DNA of 64,000 nucleotides from Aquimarina sediminis (GTDB lineage: Bacteria; Bacteroidota; Bacteroidia; Flavobacteriales; Flavobacteriaceae), in NCBI RefSeq assembly GCF_002895435.1, contig NZ_POYJ01000005.1, positions 1 to 64,000 of the forward strand, in the 5' to 3' direction. Positions within the stretch are counted from its first letter, which is position 1; each line of letters begins with the position of its first letter. The position numbers and the translations under genes are program-made. Below are positions 1-9,331 of the stretch, in pieces. The notes under the pieces are model-generated. The model had not been told where the DNA came from and searched no databases. It saw only the letters and a list, made by a program, of their open reading frames with translations.

Positions 1-2
1 CC

Positions 3-2432
3 ATTACTTTTGGTAATAATTTGGTAAGAGCATATACTTTAAACACAGAAATCTCTATTTCTGGGAGCCAAACTTCATGGTTGCGTAATGATTTAAATGC
101 AAATCCGAATACGATATGGAAAATGGCACAGTACCATAAACCTATGCGTCCTCATGTTTCTTCTAAAAGAGAGGGGAATAATCAGTATAACAATTGGGCA
201 CGACTTTTTTATGACAAAGGAGTAAAGCTAGTCGTAGAATGTGATGCTCATACAGTAAAGACTACCTGGCCTGTTCGACCAACAACTGGATCAGGAAATG
301 ATGAAGGTTTTGTAAGAGATAATCAAAATGGAACCGTCTATGCTGGCGAAGGCTGTTGGGGAGCTCCATTAAGATCAAATGATGATAATAAAACATGGAC
401 ACGTAATTCAGCTAGATTTAATCAATTCAAATGGATTTTTGTTGATGCTAATAAAATAGAGATGCGTACCATTAGAGTTGATAATGCATCTCAGGTAGGG
501 CAGGTTTCCAATAATAATGTATTTCAAATACCTTCTGGGCTAGATGTATGGAACCCTTCAAATGGAAGTGTTGTTACGATAAATAATACTTCTGTTGTGG
601 ATAATGAAGCTCCTTCAATGCCAACAAATCTAGCTTCATCCAATGTTACGGCTAATTCAGTTTCATTAAACTGGAATCCATCTACTGATAATGTTGGAGT
701 AACTGGTTATGACGTATATCAAAATAATTCAGTGGTAGCTACAGTATCTTCTACAGGATATACCGCCAGTGGATTATCACCAAATACAACATATTCCTTT
801 AAGGTTAAAGCAAAAGATGCAGCAGGAAACGTTTCTGGTTTTAGTTCTATATTAAATGTAACTACATTAGATGGTTCATCTCCGTTATATACTATTGGTG
901 TTACAACTGTTGGAGGAAGTATTTCTACACATTCTACCAGAAGAGCAATGCCATATACAATGAGTGAGGATGGAATACTACAAAGTATAGCTTTTCATAC
1001 CGAAGGAGGAACAGGTAGTGTACAGTTAGGGGTATACAATGATAATAATGGAGTACCTGGTAATAGAATCGGTCAAACGTCAATTACTACGCTTCAACCG
1101 AACAGAGGTTGGCAAACGGTTTCATTACAAAACCCGGTGACAGTAAATAGTGGAAATACAATATGGTTAACTTGGATATTTTCTAATAATCCTGGTATTC
1201 CTTATACAGCAGGGACTCCAGGTAGATATGAGGCTACAGGATCCAGTTGGTCTACTAGTGGTAATAACATACCATTTAGTTATGGTAGTGGTGCTCAAAC
1301 TAATTATAAGTACTCTATATATGCCAATTATAAACGTAGTCAAACTTCTATAACCTATACTCTTGCAACTAATACCATAGGTCAGGGTACGGTAAGTGGA
1401 GGAGGAACTTATAATGAAGGAAGTATAGCAAGTGTTGCGGCAACTCCAGCTTCAGGATGGAAATTTGATGGATGGAGTGGTGCTCTTTCCGGAACTTCGA
1501 ATCCAGGTACTATTACAATGAACGCTAACAAAACGGTTACTGCTAATTTTAGTGAGGATTCTGGTGGTGGTCAACCACAAACTATAGAAGTTGCTATTAG
1601 CAGAGGTAGTGATGATGTAGAAGAAGGAGAGAATGGTAATGTATATTCTGATAGTAGCGATCTCGAATTAGTATACGATAGTTATAATAGTCAAGGCTAT
1701 CAGATTATTGGATTACGATTTAGATCTGTCAATATCCCTAAAAATGCTACTATAACTAATGCATACCTCCAGTTTAATCCCGATGAAAGTAATAGTGCAA
1801 GTGCTTCATTAGAAATATCATTACATAATAGTAGCAATTCTCCTGCATTTTCTTCATCTAATAATGTTTCTGGGAGAAGTGTTTTCTCAAGTAAAGTAAC
1901 CTGGAACCCCGGATCTTGGACAAGAAACGGAAATAAGCAACGTTCTCCTGATCTAAAGAGTATGGTGCAAAGTTTGGTAAACAAAAGCAATTGGTCTTCA
2001 GGTAATAATGCTAGTTTTATTATTAGAGGTAAAGGAAATAGTTTGACCAGTACATCTGCAAAAAGAGTAGCCGATTCTTATGAAGGAGGAGCAAGTAAAG
2101 CACCAAAACTTGTGGTAGAATACAAAACAACTAGCGCGAGATCTTCAGAAATAATAGTAAATAATAATAGAGAGAAGGGCTTTAAAATTCATCCCAACCC
2201 TTTTACAAGTAATATTAATATAAGTACATCTCTATCACAAAGCAACAAAACCTTTACTATTGTTGTTTATAACCTTAGTGGTATAGTGATTCATAAAGAA
2301 AAAATCTCATCTCGATCACAAAATGAAACTATGGTTATAAGTCCAAAAGTAATTCATTCGGGAATTTATTTACTCTCGATTAATGATGAGAAAGGACGAG
2401 TTTTGAAAACAGAACAAATAATAAAAAAGTAA
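3..2432 (+). CDS. T9SS-secreted metallophosphoesterase-like multidomain protein (5' end outside window)
   Basis: The reading frame is open to the left edge, so the N-terminus and probably the main catalytic half lie outside. Numbering from the Met at base 21, residues 1-190 look like the end of a calcineurin-type (purple-acid-phosphatase-like) domain: QYHKPMRPH and ECDAHTVKTTWPV fit the late metal-binding His motifs. After this come an Fn3 domain (about 195-283, ending in a typical YSFKVKAKD segment), a beta-rich jelly-roll-like segment (285-440), an InlB-type repeat (GWKFDGWSGALSG, 470-512), a DNRLRE/CBM96-like domain (520-700) and a type A T9SS sorting domain (HPNPF to the C-terminus, 725-803). 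The protein is therefore exported through the outer membrane and released or anchored. Binding modules next to an esterase suggest a phosphate- or polymer-scavenging enzyme, but the substrate is unknown. The domain order is seen; the phosphoesterase call is moderately sure. Confidence 0.65.
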   Translation: MTFGNNLVRAYTLNTEISISGSQTSWLRNDLNANPNTIWKMAQYHKPMRPHVSSKREGNNQYNNWARLFYDKGVKLVVECDAHTVKTTWPVRPTTGSGNDEGFVRDNQNGTVYAGEGCWGAPLRSNDDNKTWTRNSARFNQFKWIFVDANKIEMRTIRVDNASQVGQVSNNNVFQIPSGLDVWNPSNGSVVTINNTSVVDNEAPSMPTNLASSNVTANSVSLNWNPSTDNVGVTGYDVYQNNSVVATVSSTGYTASGLSPNTTYSFKVKAKDAAGNVSGFSSILNVTTLDGSSPLYTIGVTTVGGSISTHSTRRAMPYTMSEDGILQSIAFHTEGGTGSVQLGVYNDNNGVPGNRIGQTSITTLQPNRGWQTVSLQNPVTVNSGNTIWLTWIFSNNPGIPYTAGTPGRYEATGSSWSTSGNNIPFSYGSGAQTNYKYSIYANYKRSQTSITYTLATNTIGQGTVSGGGTYNEGSIASVAATPASGWKFDGWSGALSGTSNPGTITMNANKTVTANFSEDSGGGQPQTIEVAISRGSDDVEEGENGNVYSDSSDLELVYDSYNSQGYQIIGLRFRSVNIPKNATITNAYLQFNPDESNSASASLEISLHNSSNSPAFSSSNNVSGRSVFSSKVTWNPGSWTRNGNKQRSPDLKSMVQSLVNKSNWSSGNNASFIIRGKGNSLTSTSAKRVADSYEGGASKAPKLVVEYKTTSARSSEIIVNNNREKGFKIHPNPFTSNINISTSLSQSNKTFTIVVYNLSGIVIHKEKISSRSQNETMVISPKVIHSGIYLLSINDEKGRVLKTEQIIKK

Positions 2433-2467
2433 AGTAAGCTAGAAGAAGCCTTACGATTTACATTTAG

Positions 2468-2502
2468 AACCACTAACTCTATATATAGTTAGTGGTTTTT
2501 TT
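2468..2502 (+). terminator. Intrinsic terminator after the T9SS gene
   Basis: A perfect 11-bp stem (AACCACTAACT / AGTTAGTGGTT, 8-nt loop) runs directly into a T tract, 36 bp after the stop codon. This is a classic Rho-independent terminator. Confidence 0.9.
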
Positions 2503-2564
2503 ATGAGGGTAAAGATATTTTAAGATTCTAAGAGTAATCTTGTAGGGAGACTAATTCTATTATG

Positions 2565-3143
2565 CTATTGGCTTAACATTCCTTCTTCTTTTAACTTGTT
2601 TAGTGTTCTGTTTAAGCTACGTATTGTTATACCTAGATAATTTGCAATATCTTGTTTAGATATCACTTTGATCAAATCTGGAAACTGATTCTGAAGCCGT
2701 AAAACATTATCTTCTATGGCATAAGAATGCTGATACGAATGTCTTGGAGCTTTATAGCTTATTTTGGCGGCAAGAGATTTTATAACGAGTCGATTAAACT
2801 GTTTGTCTTCCTCAAGGAGTTTGTTAAAATAAGAATGGGATATTTGATAAACTTCTAGAGATGTTATTGACTTGATTGAGCAAAAGCTGCTCTTATCACT
2901 AAACACTTCAATTTCTCCAAAGAGCATTCCTTTTCCCAAAAATTCTTGAATAAAGTTTTTACCTTTCTCGTCTGATCAAAAACACTTGGTAATCCCTTGT
3001 CTAATAATGAAAAGAGAAAAATATCTTTTGTTTTGTCCTATCACTTCTTGACCAGGATCAAAGTTTTTTATAGAAATATCGTCTTTATTTAATTGATAAA
3101 GAGTATCAAAATAATTTAATACTTCAGAGTTAATTCTTATCAT
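2565..3143 (-). pseudogene. Crp/Fnr-family regulator interrupted by an in-frame TGA
   Basis: Both halves read in the same frame and are split only by a TGA at 2976-2978 (minus strand). The N-terminal part (NFDPGQEVIGQNKRYFSLFIIRQG) is a cyclic-nucleotide-binding beta roll. After the stop the frame continues SDEKGKNFIQEF, LGKGMLFGEIEVF, then the dimer helix and a C-terminal winged helix (SKQDIANYLGITIRSLNRTLNKL). Full length would be about 190 residues, normal for flavobacterial Crp proteins. I chose the ATG at 3143; a longer TTG start at 3203 adds 20 residues but has no family support. The stop lies where relatives have an ordinary residue just before the D-E-K-G-K turn, so one base change explains it. 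Without readthrough the DNA-binding half is lost. It could be a young pseudogene, a sequencing error, or readthrough. Confidence 0.75.
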
Positions 3144-3220
3144 TTTTCTTGCGGGACATTTGTCCTTTTTATTTAGCTCATTACACCATTTCTTTGAAAA
3201 CAATAAAAATACATTATATA

Positions 3221-3792
3221 ATGCAACCAGAAAGACTATTCAAGCAGATAGCGTTTATTAAAGAAATTGATAAAATCAAGTACATAAAGCGTAAAACCAA
3301 ATTATTTGATAGTGATATACACGAAAATGATGCAGAGCATAGTTGGCACTTAGCTATGATGACAATTGTATTAGCCGAACATACTAATGAAGATATCGAT
3401 ATTTTGAAAGTTTTAAAAATGGTTCTTATACACGATATTGTAGAAATAGATGCTGGAGATACTTTTATTTTTGATACCCAAAAAAATCATTCTAATACAG
3501 AGGAAGAACTTATAGCTGCCAAACGAATCTTTGGATTACTACCAAAGGATCAAACCATAGAATTAGTTTCTATTTGGCTGGAGTTTGAGGAAAAAAGAAC
3601 TAAGGAAGCTAAATTTGCTCATGCTATGGATCGATTAGAGCCGATACTACAAAATATTTCAAATAATGGAGGCTCATGAGCAGAATTTAATGTAGCGTAT
3701 AGTAAAGTATTTGAAAAAACTAAATCTATAAAAAATGGCTCAAATACTTTATGGGATTATGCTAAACAATTGATTGATACATATTACAAATA
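3221..3792 (+). pseudogene. HD-domain hydrolase (YfbR-like) interrupted by an in-frame TGA
   Basis: The N-terminal 150 residues hold the HD-domain metal ligands (NDAEHSWHLA, then LIHDIVEIDAGDT) typical of the YfbR/HD_3 nucleotidase-like family. The frame stops at TGA 3677-3679 straight after ISNNGGS, but continues unbroken for 37 codons (AEFNVAYSKVFEKTKS to DTYYK) to a TAA at 3790. Relatives usually have a Trp in this 'GG-S/T-W' position, so TGG to TGA is the simplest explanation. The truncated form keeps all metal ligands and could still be active. The start is ATG 3221 (MQPERLFKQIAF). The divergent neighbour is the equally TGA-interrupted Crp gene; only 77 bp separate the two starts, so they probably share a promoter region. 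Confidence 0.75.
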
Positions 3793-3899
3793 ATAAGAGT
3801 GGTGAGCCATAAATCTATCTAAAATATAGACTCATATCAATTCTATTATTTTTTGTTTTTTAACTTAATTTTAAAAAGAAAATTCTTACAGATTTTATT

Positions 3900-3907
3900 T
3901 ATATTTG
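3900..3907 (+). promoter_or_regulatory. Candidate Bacteroidota -7 element
   Basis: TATATTTG matches the TAnnTTTG -7 consensus of Bacteroidota sigma factor exactly, 121 bp before the next ATG. No clear TTG -33 box stands at the usual distance, so this is weak. The rest of 3793-4028 shows nothing recognisable. Confidence 0.3.
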
Positions 3908-4028
3908 CGCTCTTTAGAATGATACAATTTGTTGAAGCATTGCTTGTTTGGATAATGTTGTTTTATTCGAATTAGTTTGCTCGGCAGGTTTGTTTTTTAA
4001 TTAGTATAAAGAACCAGAATTCGATAAA

Positions 4029-4886
4029 ATGATAAAGCAAATAATAAAACTATTTGATAAGCAGGTTTTATTTTGGGAAAGCCCAAAAATAATCCAGAGA
4101 ATAAGTTCTTTTTTGGTATTCTCATTTATAATATGTGGGATTTGCAGCTCATTGGTGTATTATAAACTAATTTCTATTGGAGACTTTAATAATGTTTTTA
4201 AACATCCCTTTTTTGCGATTGAGGTCGCTTTTACAATTCTTTTAATTTTAGAGTTGCTTAGTTTGATTTTTGTATTACCAAAATCAGTTTCCAGATCCTT
4301 GAGTAAACAGCTTGAATTATTATCATTGATATTCCTAAGGGATGCCTTCAAAGAGTTTAGTCATCTTGATAATTTTTTGATGTGGAGTGAATCCAAAGAT
4401 ACTATACAAAGTATGCTTGTATATTCGTTTGGAGCATTGGCTATTTTTACAATTATGGGGTTTACTCAAAGACTAAATAGTCAAATTAGGTTATCAGAAA
4501 CGTTTGTTAACCAAACCCAATTCGTTCGAATAAAAAAACTATTAGCACTATTTTTATTAATTTCCTTTTTCTTAATAGGTTGTCGGGATTTTGTTGTTTT
4601 AATCCAAACCGGGAAATATTTACACTCTTTTGATACTTTTTATACGGTATTGATTTTTACAGATATCATTATTGTTCTGGTAGCTTTGAGGTATACTATA
4701 AATTATTACCGAGTTTTTAGGTATACGGCATTTGTATTAGCTACAATCTTAATACGAATTTCACTAACTTTAGAAACCTACTATAATGTATTTCTTGGGG
4801 TTACAACAGCAATATTTGTTTTGCTTTTGGCTATTATTTATAATTATATGCAAAAATATCTCACGAAGAGAGAATTGACCACTTAA
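4029..4886 (+). CDS. Multi-pass membrane protein of unknown function
   Basis: The 285-residue protein has about six or seven hydrophobic segments: near residues 27-47, 62-85, 128-145, 168-187, 203-220, 233-250 and 255-273. A charged cytoplasmic-looking N-terminus (KQIIKLFDKQ) and a basic tail (YLTKRE) flank them. I see no catalytic motif or transporter signature. It is a lone gene, not closely linked to either neighbour. It is probably an inner-membrane protein; I do not recognise the family. Confidence 0.7.
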   Translation: MIKQIIKLFDKQVLFWESPKIIQRISSFLVFSFIICGICSSLVYYKLISIGDFNNVFKHPFFAIEVAFTILLILELLSLIFVLPKSVSRSLSKQLELLSLIFLRDAFKEFSHLDNFLMWSESKDTIQSMLVYSFGALAIFTIMGFTQRLNSQIRLSETFVNQTQFVRIKKLLALFLLISFFLIGCRDFVVLIQTGKYLHSFDTFYTVLIFTDIIIVLVALRYTINYYRVFRYTAFVLATILIRISLTLETYYNVFLGVTTAIFVLLLAIIYNYMQKYLTKRELTT

Positions 4887-4921
4887 TAATGATTTATTGT
4901 TGAGTTAGATTTTGATTATTT

Positions 4922-6133
4922 TTATAATAATGTAGTAATTACTTGTGTATCGTTGTGTAGTGTTATGTGAACCGGACATTTATCGGCAATTTGAAGAATT
5001 CTTTTAATTTGTTTTTCATCTAGATCACCTTCTATTTTTATTTCTCTTTTGAAAGTATCAATTTTTGCTGTTGGGTCTTCGCAATTTTCACAATCGACCA
5101 TGTGAGACTTACTATAACTGGTGTGAACCTCGACATTTTGCAGATCCCAATCTTTTCTGGCAACATACATTTTTATGGTCATTGCGGTACAGGCTGATAG
5201 ACCGGCAGATACTAATTCATATGGAGAAGGACCAAAATCAAACCCACCAACACTTTCGGGTTCATCAGCCAGCATATAATGATTCCCTACTTTCATTTGA
5301 GTGGTAAACCCTTTCTCATTTCCTAGACTGGCAACAACGTGATGGTTGCTTTTTAGACGTTGTTCTTCGGGGATATCCATATATCGCAAAGACCATTGTG
5401 CGATAACATTGCCTGCGTATAGAGAATCCTTTTTTTGCATTAACAAATGATCAGCACCATCAAGGGTAATAAAACTTTTTGGATGTTTGGCAGCATGATA
5501 AATTTCTTCTGCGTTTTTTATACCTACTGTACTATCTTGAGGAGAATGCATTACCAAGAGTGCTTTGTTCAAATTTTTGGAAACTTCAGAAAGTGACTGG
5601 GTTTCTAAATCATCTAGGAATTGCTTTTTTATAGTAAAATCTCTTCCACTTAAATTGATTGTAGCTTTCCCGTTACTTTTAATTTCTTCTAAACTACTTT
5701 TTAGTAAATGAGTTACGTGCTGAGGATTGGATGGGGCACCAATTGTAGCAACAGCTTTGACCGAATCAATTTTCTTTGCAGCAAAAATTGAAGCAGCACC
5801 TCCCAAAGAATGACCTATTAGTAGCGACGGAGCTTTGAAATGTTTTACTAAAAAATTTGATGCAGCTATTAGGTCTTCTACATTTCCAGAGAAATTAGTA
5901 TCTTCAAAATCACCATCACTTTCTCCTAGTCCGGTAAAATCAAACCTTAGAACTCCATATCCTTGAGAAGTAAGACCACGACTTATATTTCTTACTGCTC
6001 CCAAGTTTTTATTGCAGGTAAAACAATGTGCAAATAATGCAAAATTATGTGGATGTTGATCAGCGGGTAGTTCCAAACGACCAGAGAGTGTTTGACCTTC
6101 AGAATTCGTAAAAGTAACTTTTGATAGGCTCAT
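4922..6133 (-). CDS. Bifunctional alpha/beta hydrolase - OsmC family protein
   Basis: Residues 1-255 are an alpha/beta hydrolase with the nucleophile elbow GHSLGG (about residue 107), an acid loop (HSPQDSTVG) and a His in GADHLLM. Residues 265-403 are an OsmC/Ohr-type domain with both expected cysteines (SACTAMTIKMY and ADKCPVHITL) that act as the peroxidatic and resolving pair. This fusion is known in many bacteria and is thought to link ester or lipid hydrolysis to hydroperoxide detoxification; the exact substrate is not known. No signal peptide is present, so it should be cytoplasmic. The length (403) and both active sites are intact, and it stands alone with divergent neighbours. Confidence 0.9.
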   Translation of the reverse strand: MSLSKVTFTNSEGQTLSGRLELPADQHPHNFALFAHCFTCNKNLGAVRNISRGLTSQGYGVLRFDFTGLGESDGDFEDTNFSGNVEDLIAASNFLVKHFKAPSLLIGHSLGGAASIFAAKKIDSVKAVATIGAPSNPQHVTHLLKSSLEEIKSNGKATINLSGRDFTIKKQFLDDLETQSLSEVSKNLNKALLVMHSPQDSTVGIKNAEEIYHAAKHPKSFITLDGADHLLMQKKDSLYAGNVIAQWSLRYMDIPEEQRLKSNHHVVASLGNEKGFTTQMKVGNHYMLADEPESVGGFDFGPSPYELVSAGLSACTAMTIKMYVARKDWDLQNVEVHTSYSKSHMVDCENCEDPTAKIDTFKREIKIEGDLDEKQIKRILQIADKCPVHITLHNDTQVITTLL

Positions 6134-6320
6134 AGAACGGAATGTTTATAATAAATGTCGAATTTTTTGAAATAAGATAACTTTTTGGAAGGGTTAAAAA
6201 TATGTTAAAGAGAAACAGGTGATTCTTTTTCTATGTTATCAAAAATGATTAATAAAGAGAAACATGTTATTCGTTTGAGTTCTTACTATTTGTTATATTG
6301 TATTGAAAATAATGTGATTA

Positions 6321-7142
6321 ATGGTGTATAACGAGTTTAACTGGCAACAAGAAGGTAATAGGATATATGCACAGTCATGGCAAATTAATAATCCAGCTGC
6401 AGTAGTTTGCCTTGTACATGGAATGGGAGAACATAGTTCACGATACGCTCATGTTGTTAATTTTTTTAATATTCATTCTGTTAGTGTGTATTCCTATGAT
6501 CATATCGGTCATGGTCTGTCAGAAGGTAAGCGTGGCTATACACCAGATTATGAGTTTTTGCTGGATAGTGTTGAAGAAATAGTTACTATAGCTACCCGAG
6601 AAAATAAGGAAGTACCACTATTTGTTTATGGGCATAGTATGGGAGGAAATGTTGTAGTTAATTATTTACTCAAAAGAAACCCTAAAATTAATGCAGCAGT
6701 TTTATCTTCTCCATGGTTAACCTTACCTTTTGATCCTCCTAGATTTAAAGTTAGTCTGGCTAAACTAATGAACAAGATTTACCCAGCATATAGCGATACG
6801 ACTAACCTTGATGTAACTGCAATTAGTAGAGATAAAAATGTAGTTGATGCATATAATATGGATAAGTTAGTTCATAGTAAAATCACACCATCATTCTTTT
6901 TATCTTGCTTTAATGCAGGGAAATGGGCAAAAAGTAATGGCAGTAAGTTAACAATACCAACAATGGTTATACATGGTACAAAAGATCGGCTAACCAGTTA
7001 CAAAGGGTCAAAAGAATTCGCATCTACAAATACCCTAATTGAATTTAAGGAGTATGAAGGGTTATACCATGAATTACACAATGAGCCAGAGCAACAAGTG
7101 GTTTTGCAAGATGTTTTAACTTTTATTACTTCTAAGCTGTAG
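6321..7142 (+). CDS. Alpha/beta hydrolase, monoacylglycerol lipase / lysophospholipase type
   Basis: The 273-residue protein matches the Hydrolase_4 (serine aminopeptidase S33 / PldB-like) pattern: VCLVHGMGEHSSRY oxyanion region, YDHIGHGLSEG, nucleophile GHSMGG (about residue 112), acid in HGTKDRLTS and His in EGLYHELHNEP. The family hydrolyses monoacylglycerols or lysophospholipids in the cytoplasm. No signal peptide or membrane segment is seen. It is a single gene facing a minus-strand SRPBCC gene. The class is sure; the substrate is not. Confidence 0.88.
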   Translation: MVYNEFNWQQEGNRIYAQSWQINNPAAVVCLVHGMGEHSSRYAHVVNFFNIHSVSVYSYDHIGHGLSEGKRGYTPDYEFLLDSVEEIVTIATRENKEVPLFVYGHSMGGNVVVNYLLKRNPKINAAVLSSPWLTLPFDPPRFKVSLAKLMNKIYPAYSDTTNLDVTAISRDKNVVDAYNMDKLVHSKITPSFFLSCFNAGKWAKSNGSKLTIPTMVIHGTKDRLTSYKGSKEFASTNTLIEFKEYEGLYHELHNEPEQQVVLQDVLTFITSKL

Positions 7143-7165
7143 AAGTGTAGTATTATCACTTATTT

Positions 7166-7714
7166 TTATTTCTCAGCTAATCGTTGCCAGTTATCTAATA
7201 AGAACTCTGTATCCTTTTCTGCTTGTTTCATACCTATTGATAAGAAGTATCCACTTAAAAATGGATTTTTAAATTCGTAAGTGAAATCCATATACAATCG
7301 AGTTTGCATTGGACTAACTGTCTCTACTTTCCAAAAACCTGATAAAGATTTTAGGGGATAGGGGTAATCTTCTTTTTGGGTATTTACTACAAATTCAAAT
7401 TCGTTATCGGGATTCCATATAGTACATGTTTCTTCCCAGCTACTACCATCTGGAGCTTTGCATATACGTTTCATGCCCAGTCCTTTTCCTTCTATAATTT
7501 CTACATGATCAATATTTGGAGCCGTTACTTCATGGTAGTTGCCAACATCAGATATTACCTTCCAGACTTGATCCTTAGGAGCATGAATTATTCGTTCTGC
7601 TATAAAATGTTGTTCACCTTTGGCTTTTGGATATTGGATAAACCCATATACTAGTATTAGTATAATATCCAAGATAAAAAAAATAGCGATTCCTTTAAAG
7701 ATTTTACGTTTCAT
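7166..7714 (-). CDS. Membrane-anchored SRPBCC-family protein
   Basis: I start it at ATG 7714 (MKRKIFKGIAIFFIL), which gives one N-terminal membrane anchor at residues 5-25; the longer frame upstream is not signal-like. The rest is a START/SRPBCC hydrophobic-cavity fold: HFIAERIIHAPKDQVWKVISDVGNYHEV, the central GMKRIC and SWEETC strands, and the long C-terminal helix (MKQAEKDTEFLLDNW). Such proteins bind small hydrophobic ligands or lipids; none can be named here. It is convergent with the lipase-like gene and divergent from the AraC gene. Confidence 0.8.
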   Translation of the reverse strand: MKRKIFKGIAIFFILDIILILVYGFIQYPKAKGEQHFIAERIIHAPKDQVWKVISDVGNYHEVTAPNIDHVEIIEGKGLGMKRICKAPDGSSWEETCTIWNPDNEFEFVVNTQKEDYPYPLKSLSGFWKVETVSPMQTRLYMDFTYEFKNPFLSGYFLSIGMKQAEKDTEFLLDNWQRLAEK

Positions 7715-7862
7715 AATTATTTGTTTTTGATGGTATAAAAGTAGGGTGAAAATCCCTTGAATATATTGCAAATAGGGAGCGCTCAATTAATTGGTACTCT
7801 TTTGCCAAGTTTTGATTGATGGCATATTTTTTCATTTAATTAAGGAGTACTATTTTTATCAT

Positions 7863-8966
7863 ATGAATAGTATAGAGTCATTTTCATTTATAGTAACCTT
7901 TTTATTGGGAGGTGTTATTTTGGTGGGTAGTTTTATCATATTGGTTGTTCTAAAGAGTACTTCTCTTAAACAATCACGATATTATTTAGCAATCGCTCTT
8001 TTGGGGTTAATACAACATTTATTTACTTATTTGTTATTTACCACCAAGCTTATTTGGTTATGGCCACATATGCTTGGAGTTGGTTATCCTCTTTTGTATT
8101 TGATTGGTCCTAGCTTTTATTTGTTTGTAAAAAGTTATGGAGATTCTTCTTTTAGGTTAAAAGCGATTGATAGTTTTCACATACTTCCTTTTTTGACAAT
8201 ACTTGTACTTTTATTTCCCAAATATTTGGGTAGTATAGAAGAAAAACGGGAGATTATACAATATTACTATGATATTTTACCAGGAGAGGGGGTACAATTT
8301 TCAGAATGGTTACAAGCTAGTTTGCATCTTATGTTGTTATTTATATATTCTGTAGCGTCATTAGTTTTTATATATAAAAAAGATAAAAACAATGGTGTCT
8401 TGTTAAAACGATTTGGTTTACTATTAGTCATTTTAGCTTTTATAGAAATTTTATTACAAACAGGGTTTTTACTTACTGGAGTTTCAGCAATAACTACTGA
8501 AATTATCCTATCTGGATTTATGTCTATTACTGTTTTGTTGCTAGGATTTTGGATAGTAGATATTAAGCAAGTGCTACCCATGCTAGAAGGGAAAAAGTAT
8601 AAGACATCTCCATTGTCAGAATCACAATTGCAAGAAATCGAGCGACAGGTTCATGGTTTTTTTAGTGATGATGAGAAATATCTGATTCCTAATCTCAAGA
8701 TTGCAGATATGGCAAAGATGATTGATATACCGTCGCATCATATTTCTCAGGTGTTAGGAGAAAAAATGAACTCTAATTTTTATGATATAGTAAATCAATA
8801 TAGAATAGGCAAAGCTAAAGAAATGTTAGAATCAGGAGCACTGCAAAAAATATCTGTACAAGCAATAGGAGAGGAGTGTGGGTTTAGCAGTAAAACTAGC
8901 TTTTATAGAGCTTTTAAAAAAATAACGACAATGACACCAACTCAATATGTGCAAAAGGTTACTTAA
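7863..8966 (+). CDS. AraC-family regulator with seven-helix membrane N-terminus
   Basis: The start is placed at ATG 7863 (MNSIESFSFIV); the frame upstream opens only with TTG. Residues 1-245 contain about seven hydrophobic helices and a loop between helices 3 and 4. Residues 265-367 are an AraC-type DNA-binding region with two helix-turn-helix units (LKIADMAKMIDIPSHHISQVL and ISVQAIGEECGFSSKTSFYRAFKK) and the closing TPTQYVQK. This class of membrane-bound AraC regulators is common in Flavobacteria and presumably senses a signal in the membrane or periplasm. Targets are unknown; the divergent SRPBCC gene is a candidate. Confidence 0.88.
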   Translation: MNSIESFSFIVTFLLGGVILVGSFIILVVLKSTSLKQSRYYLAIALLGLIQHLFTYLLFTTKLIWLWPHMLGVGYPLLYLIGPSFYLFVKSYGDSSFRLKAIDSFHILPFLTILVLLFPKYLGSIEEKREIIQYYYDILPGEGVQFSEWLQASLHLMLLFIYSVASLVFIYKKDKNNGVLLKRFGLLLVILAFIEILLQTGFLLTGVSAITTEIILSGFMSITVLLLGFWIVDIKQVLPMLEGKKYKTSPLSESQLQEIERQVHGFFSDDEKYLIPNLKIADMAKMIDIPSHHISQVLGEKMNSNFYDIVNQYRIGKAKEMLESGALQKISVQAIGEECGFSSKTSFYRAFKKITTMTPTQYVQKVT

Positions 8967-8996
8967 GTTGTTTTGTGCTTAATAACTGTATTAACC

Positions 8997-9299
8997 TTAT
9001 ACTTTTTCTCCCTTAATTGTCAATGTCGATTTAATAGATTCTTCTTTGAGATGTATAAATTCTATTCGTTTTGGGTCTTTCATATATTCCTTTAGACCTT
9101 GTTCTGATGTAAAGGTTACAAAATGAATTTCATATGGTAATTCTTCATCTCCCGATACAAAATTATTTTTATCCGGTCTGATACGATAGAGTATTCGACC
9201 GCTATATTTTTCCATTAAAGGGATGACATATTCTTCAAATTCTAAAAAAGCATTTTCTTTCCCTTCTTTTACAAAAATTAATTGCGTTATATATATCAT
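8997..9299 (-). CDS. Small DUF1330-like dimeric alpha/beta-barrel protein
   Basis: The 100-residue protein has the length and pattern of ferredoxin-like dimeric alpha/beta-barrel families (DUF1330/ABM): an opening strand MIYITQLIFV, a helix with GKENAFLEFEEYVIPLMEKY, the strand RILYRIRP, and the pattern PYEIHFVTFTSEQGLKEYMKDP. These folds occur in monooxygenases and stress-related proteins, and no active residue can be assigned. It is the distal member of a minus-strand run. The class is moderately sure; function is unknown. Confidence 0.6.
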   Translation of the reverse strand: MIYITQLIFVKEGKENAFLEFEEYVIPLMEKYSGRILYRIRPDKNNFVSGDEELPYEIHFVTFTSEQGLKEYMKDPKRIEFIHLKEESIKSTLTIKGEKV

Positions 9300-9331
9300 C
9301 TTACTTGATCTGTTGTAAGTATAATGTGTTA

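Noticed and set aside
1700..1990. Minus-strand frame inside the T9SS gene
   Set aside because: It is a shadow of the well-supported plus-strand domain region.
2976..3679. TGA read as tryptophan throughout the genome
   Set aside because: Many intact genes here end in TGA where the family ends (for example 23883-23885 and the kinase at 21338), so TGA is a real stop.
3802..3810. Lone TGGTGAGCC as another member of the 21-bp array
   Set aside because: No further box at plus or minus 21 bp, so it is most likely chance.
7143..7161. Short AAGTG/CACTT stem between convergent genes as a terminator
   Set aside because: Only 5 bp of stem with a 9-nt loop; too weak to call.
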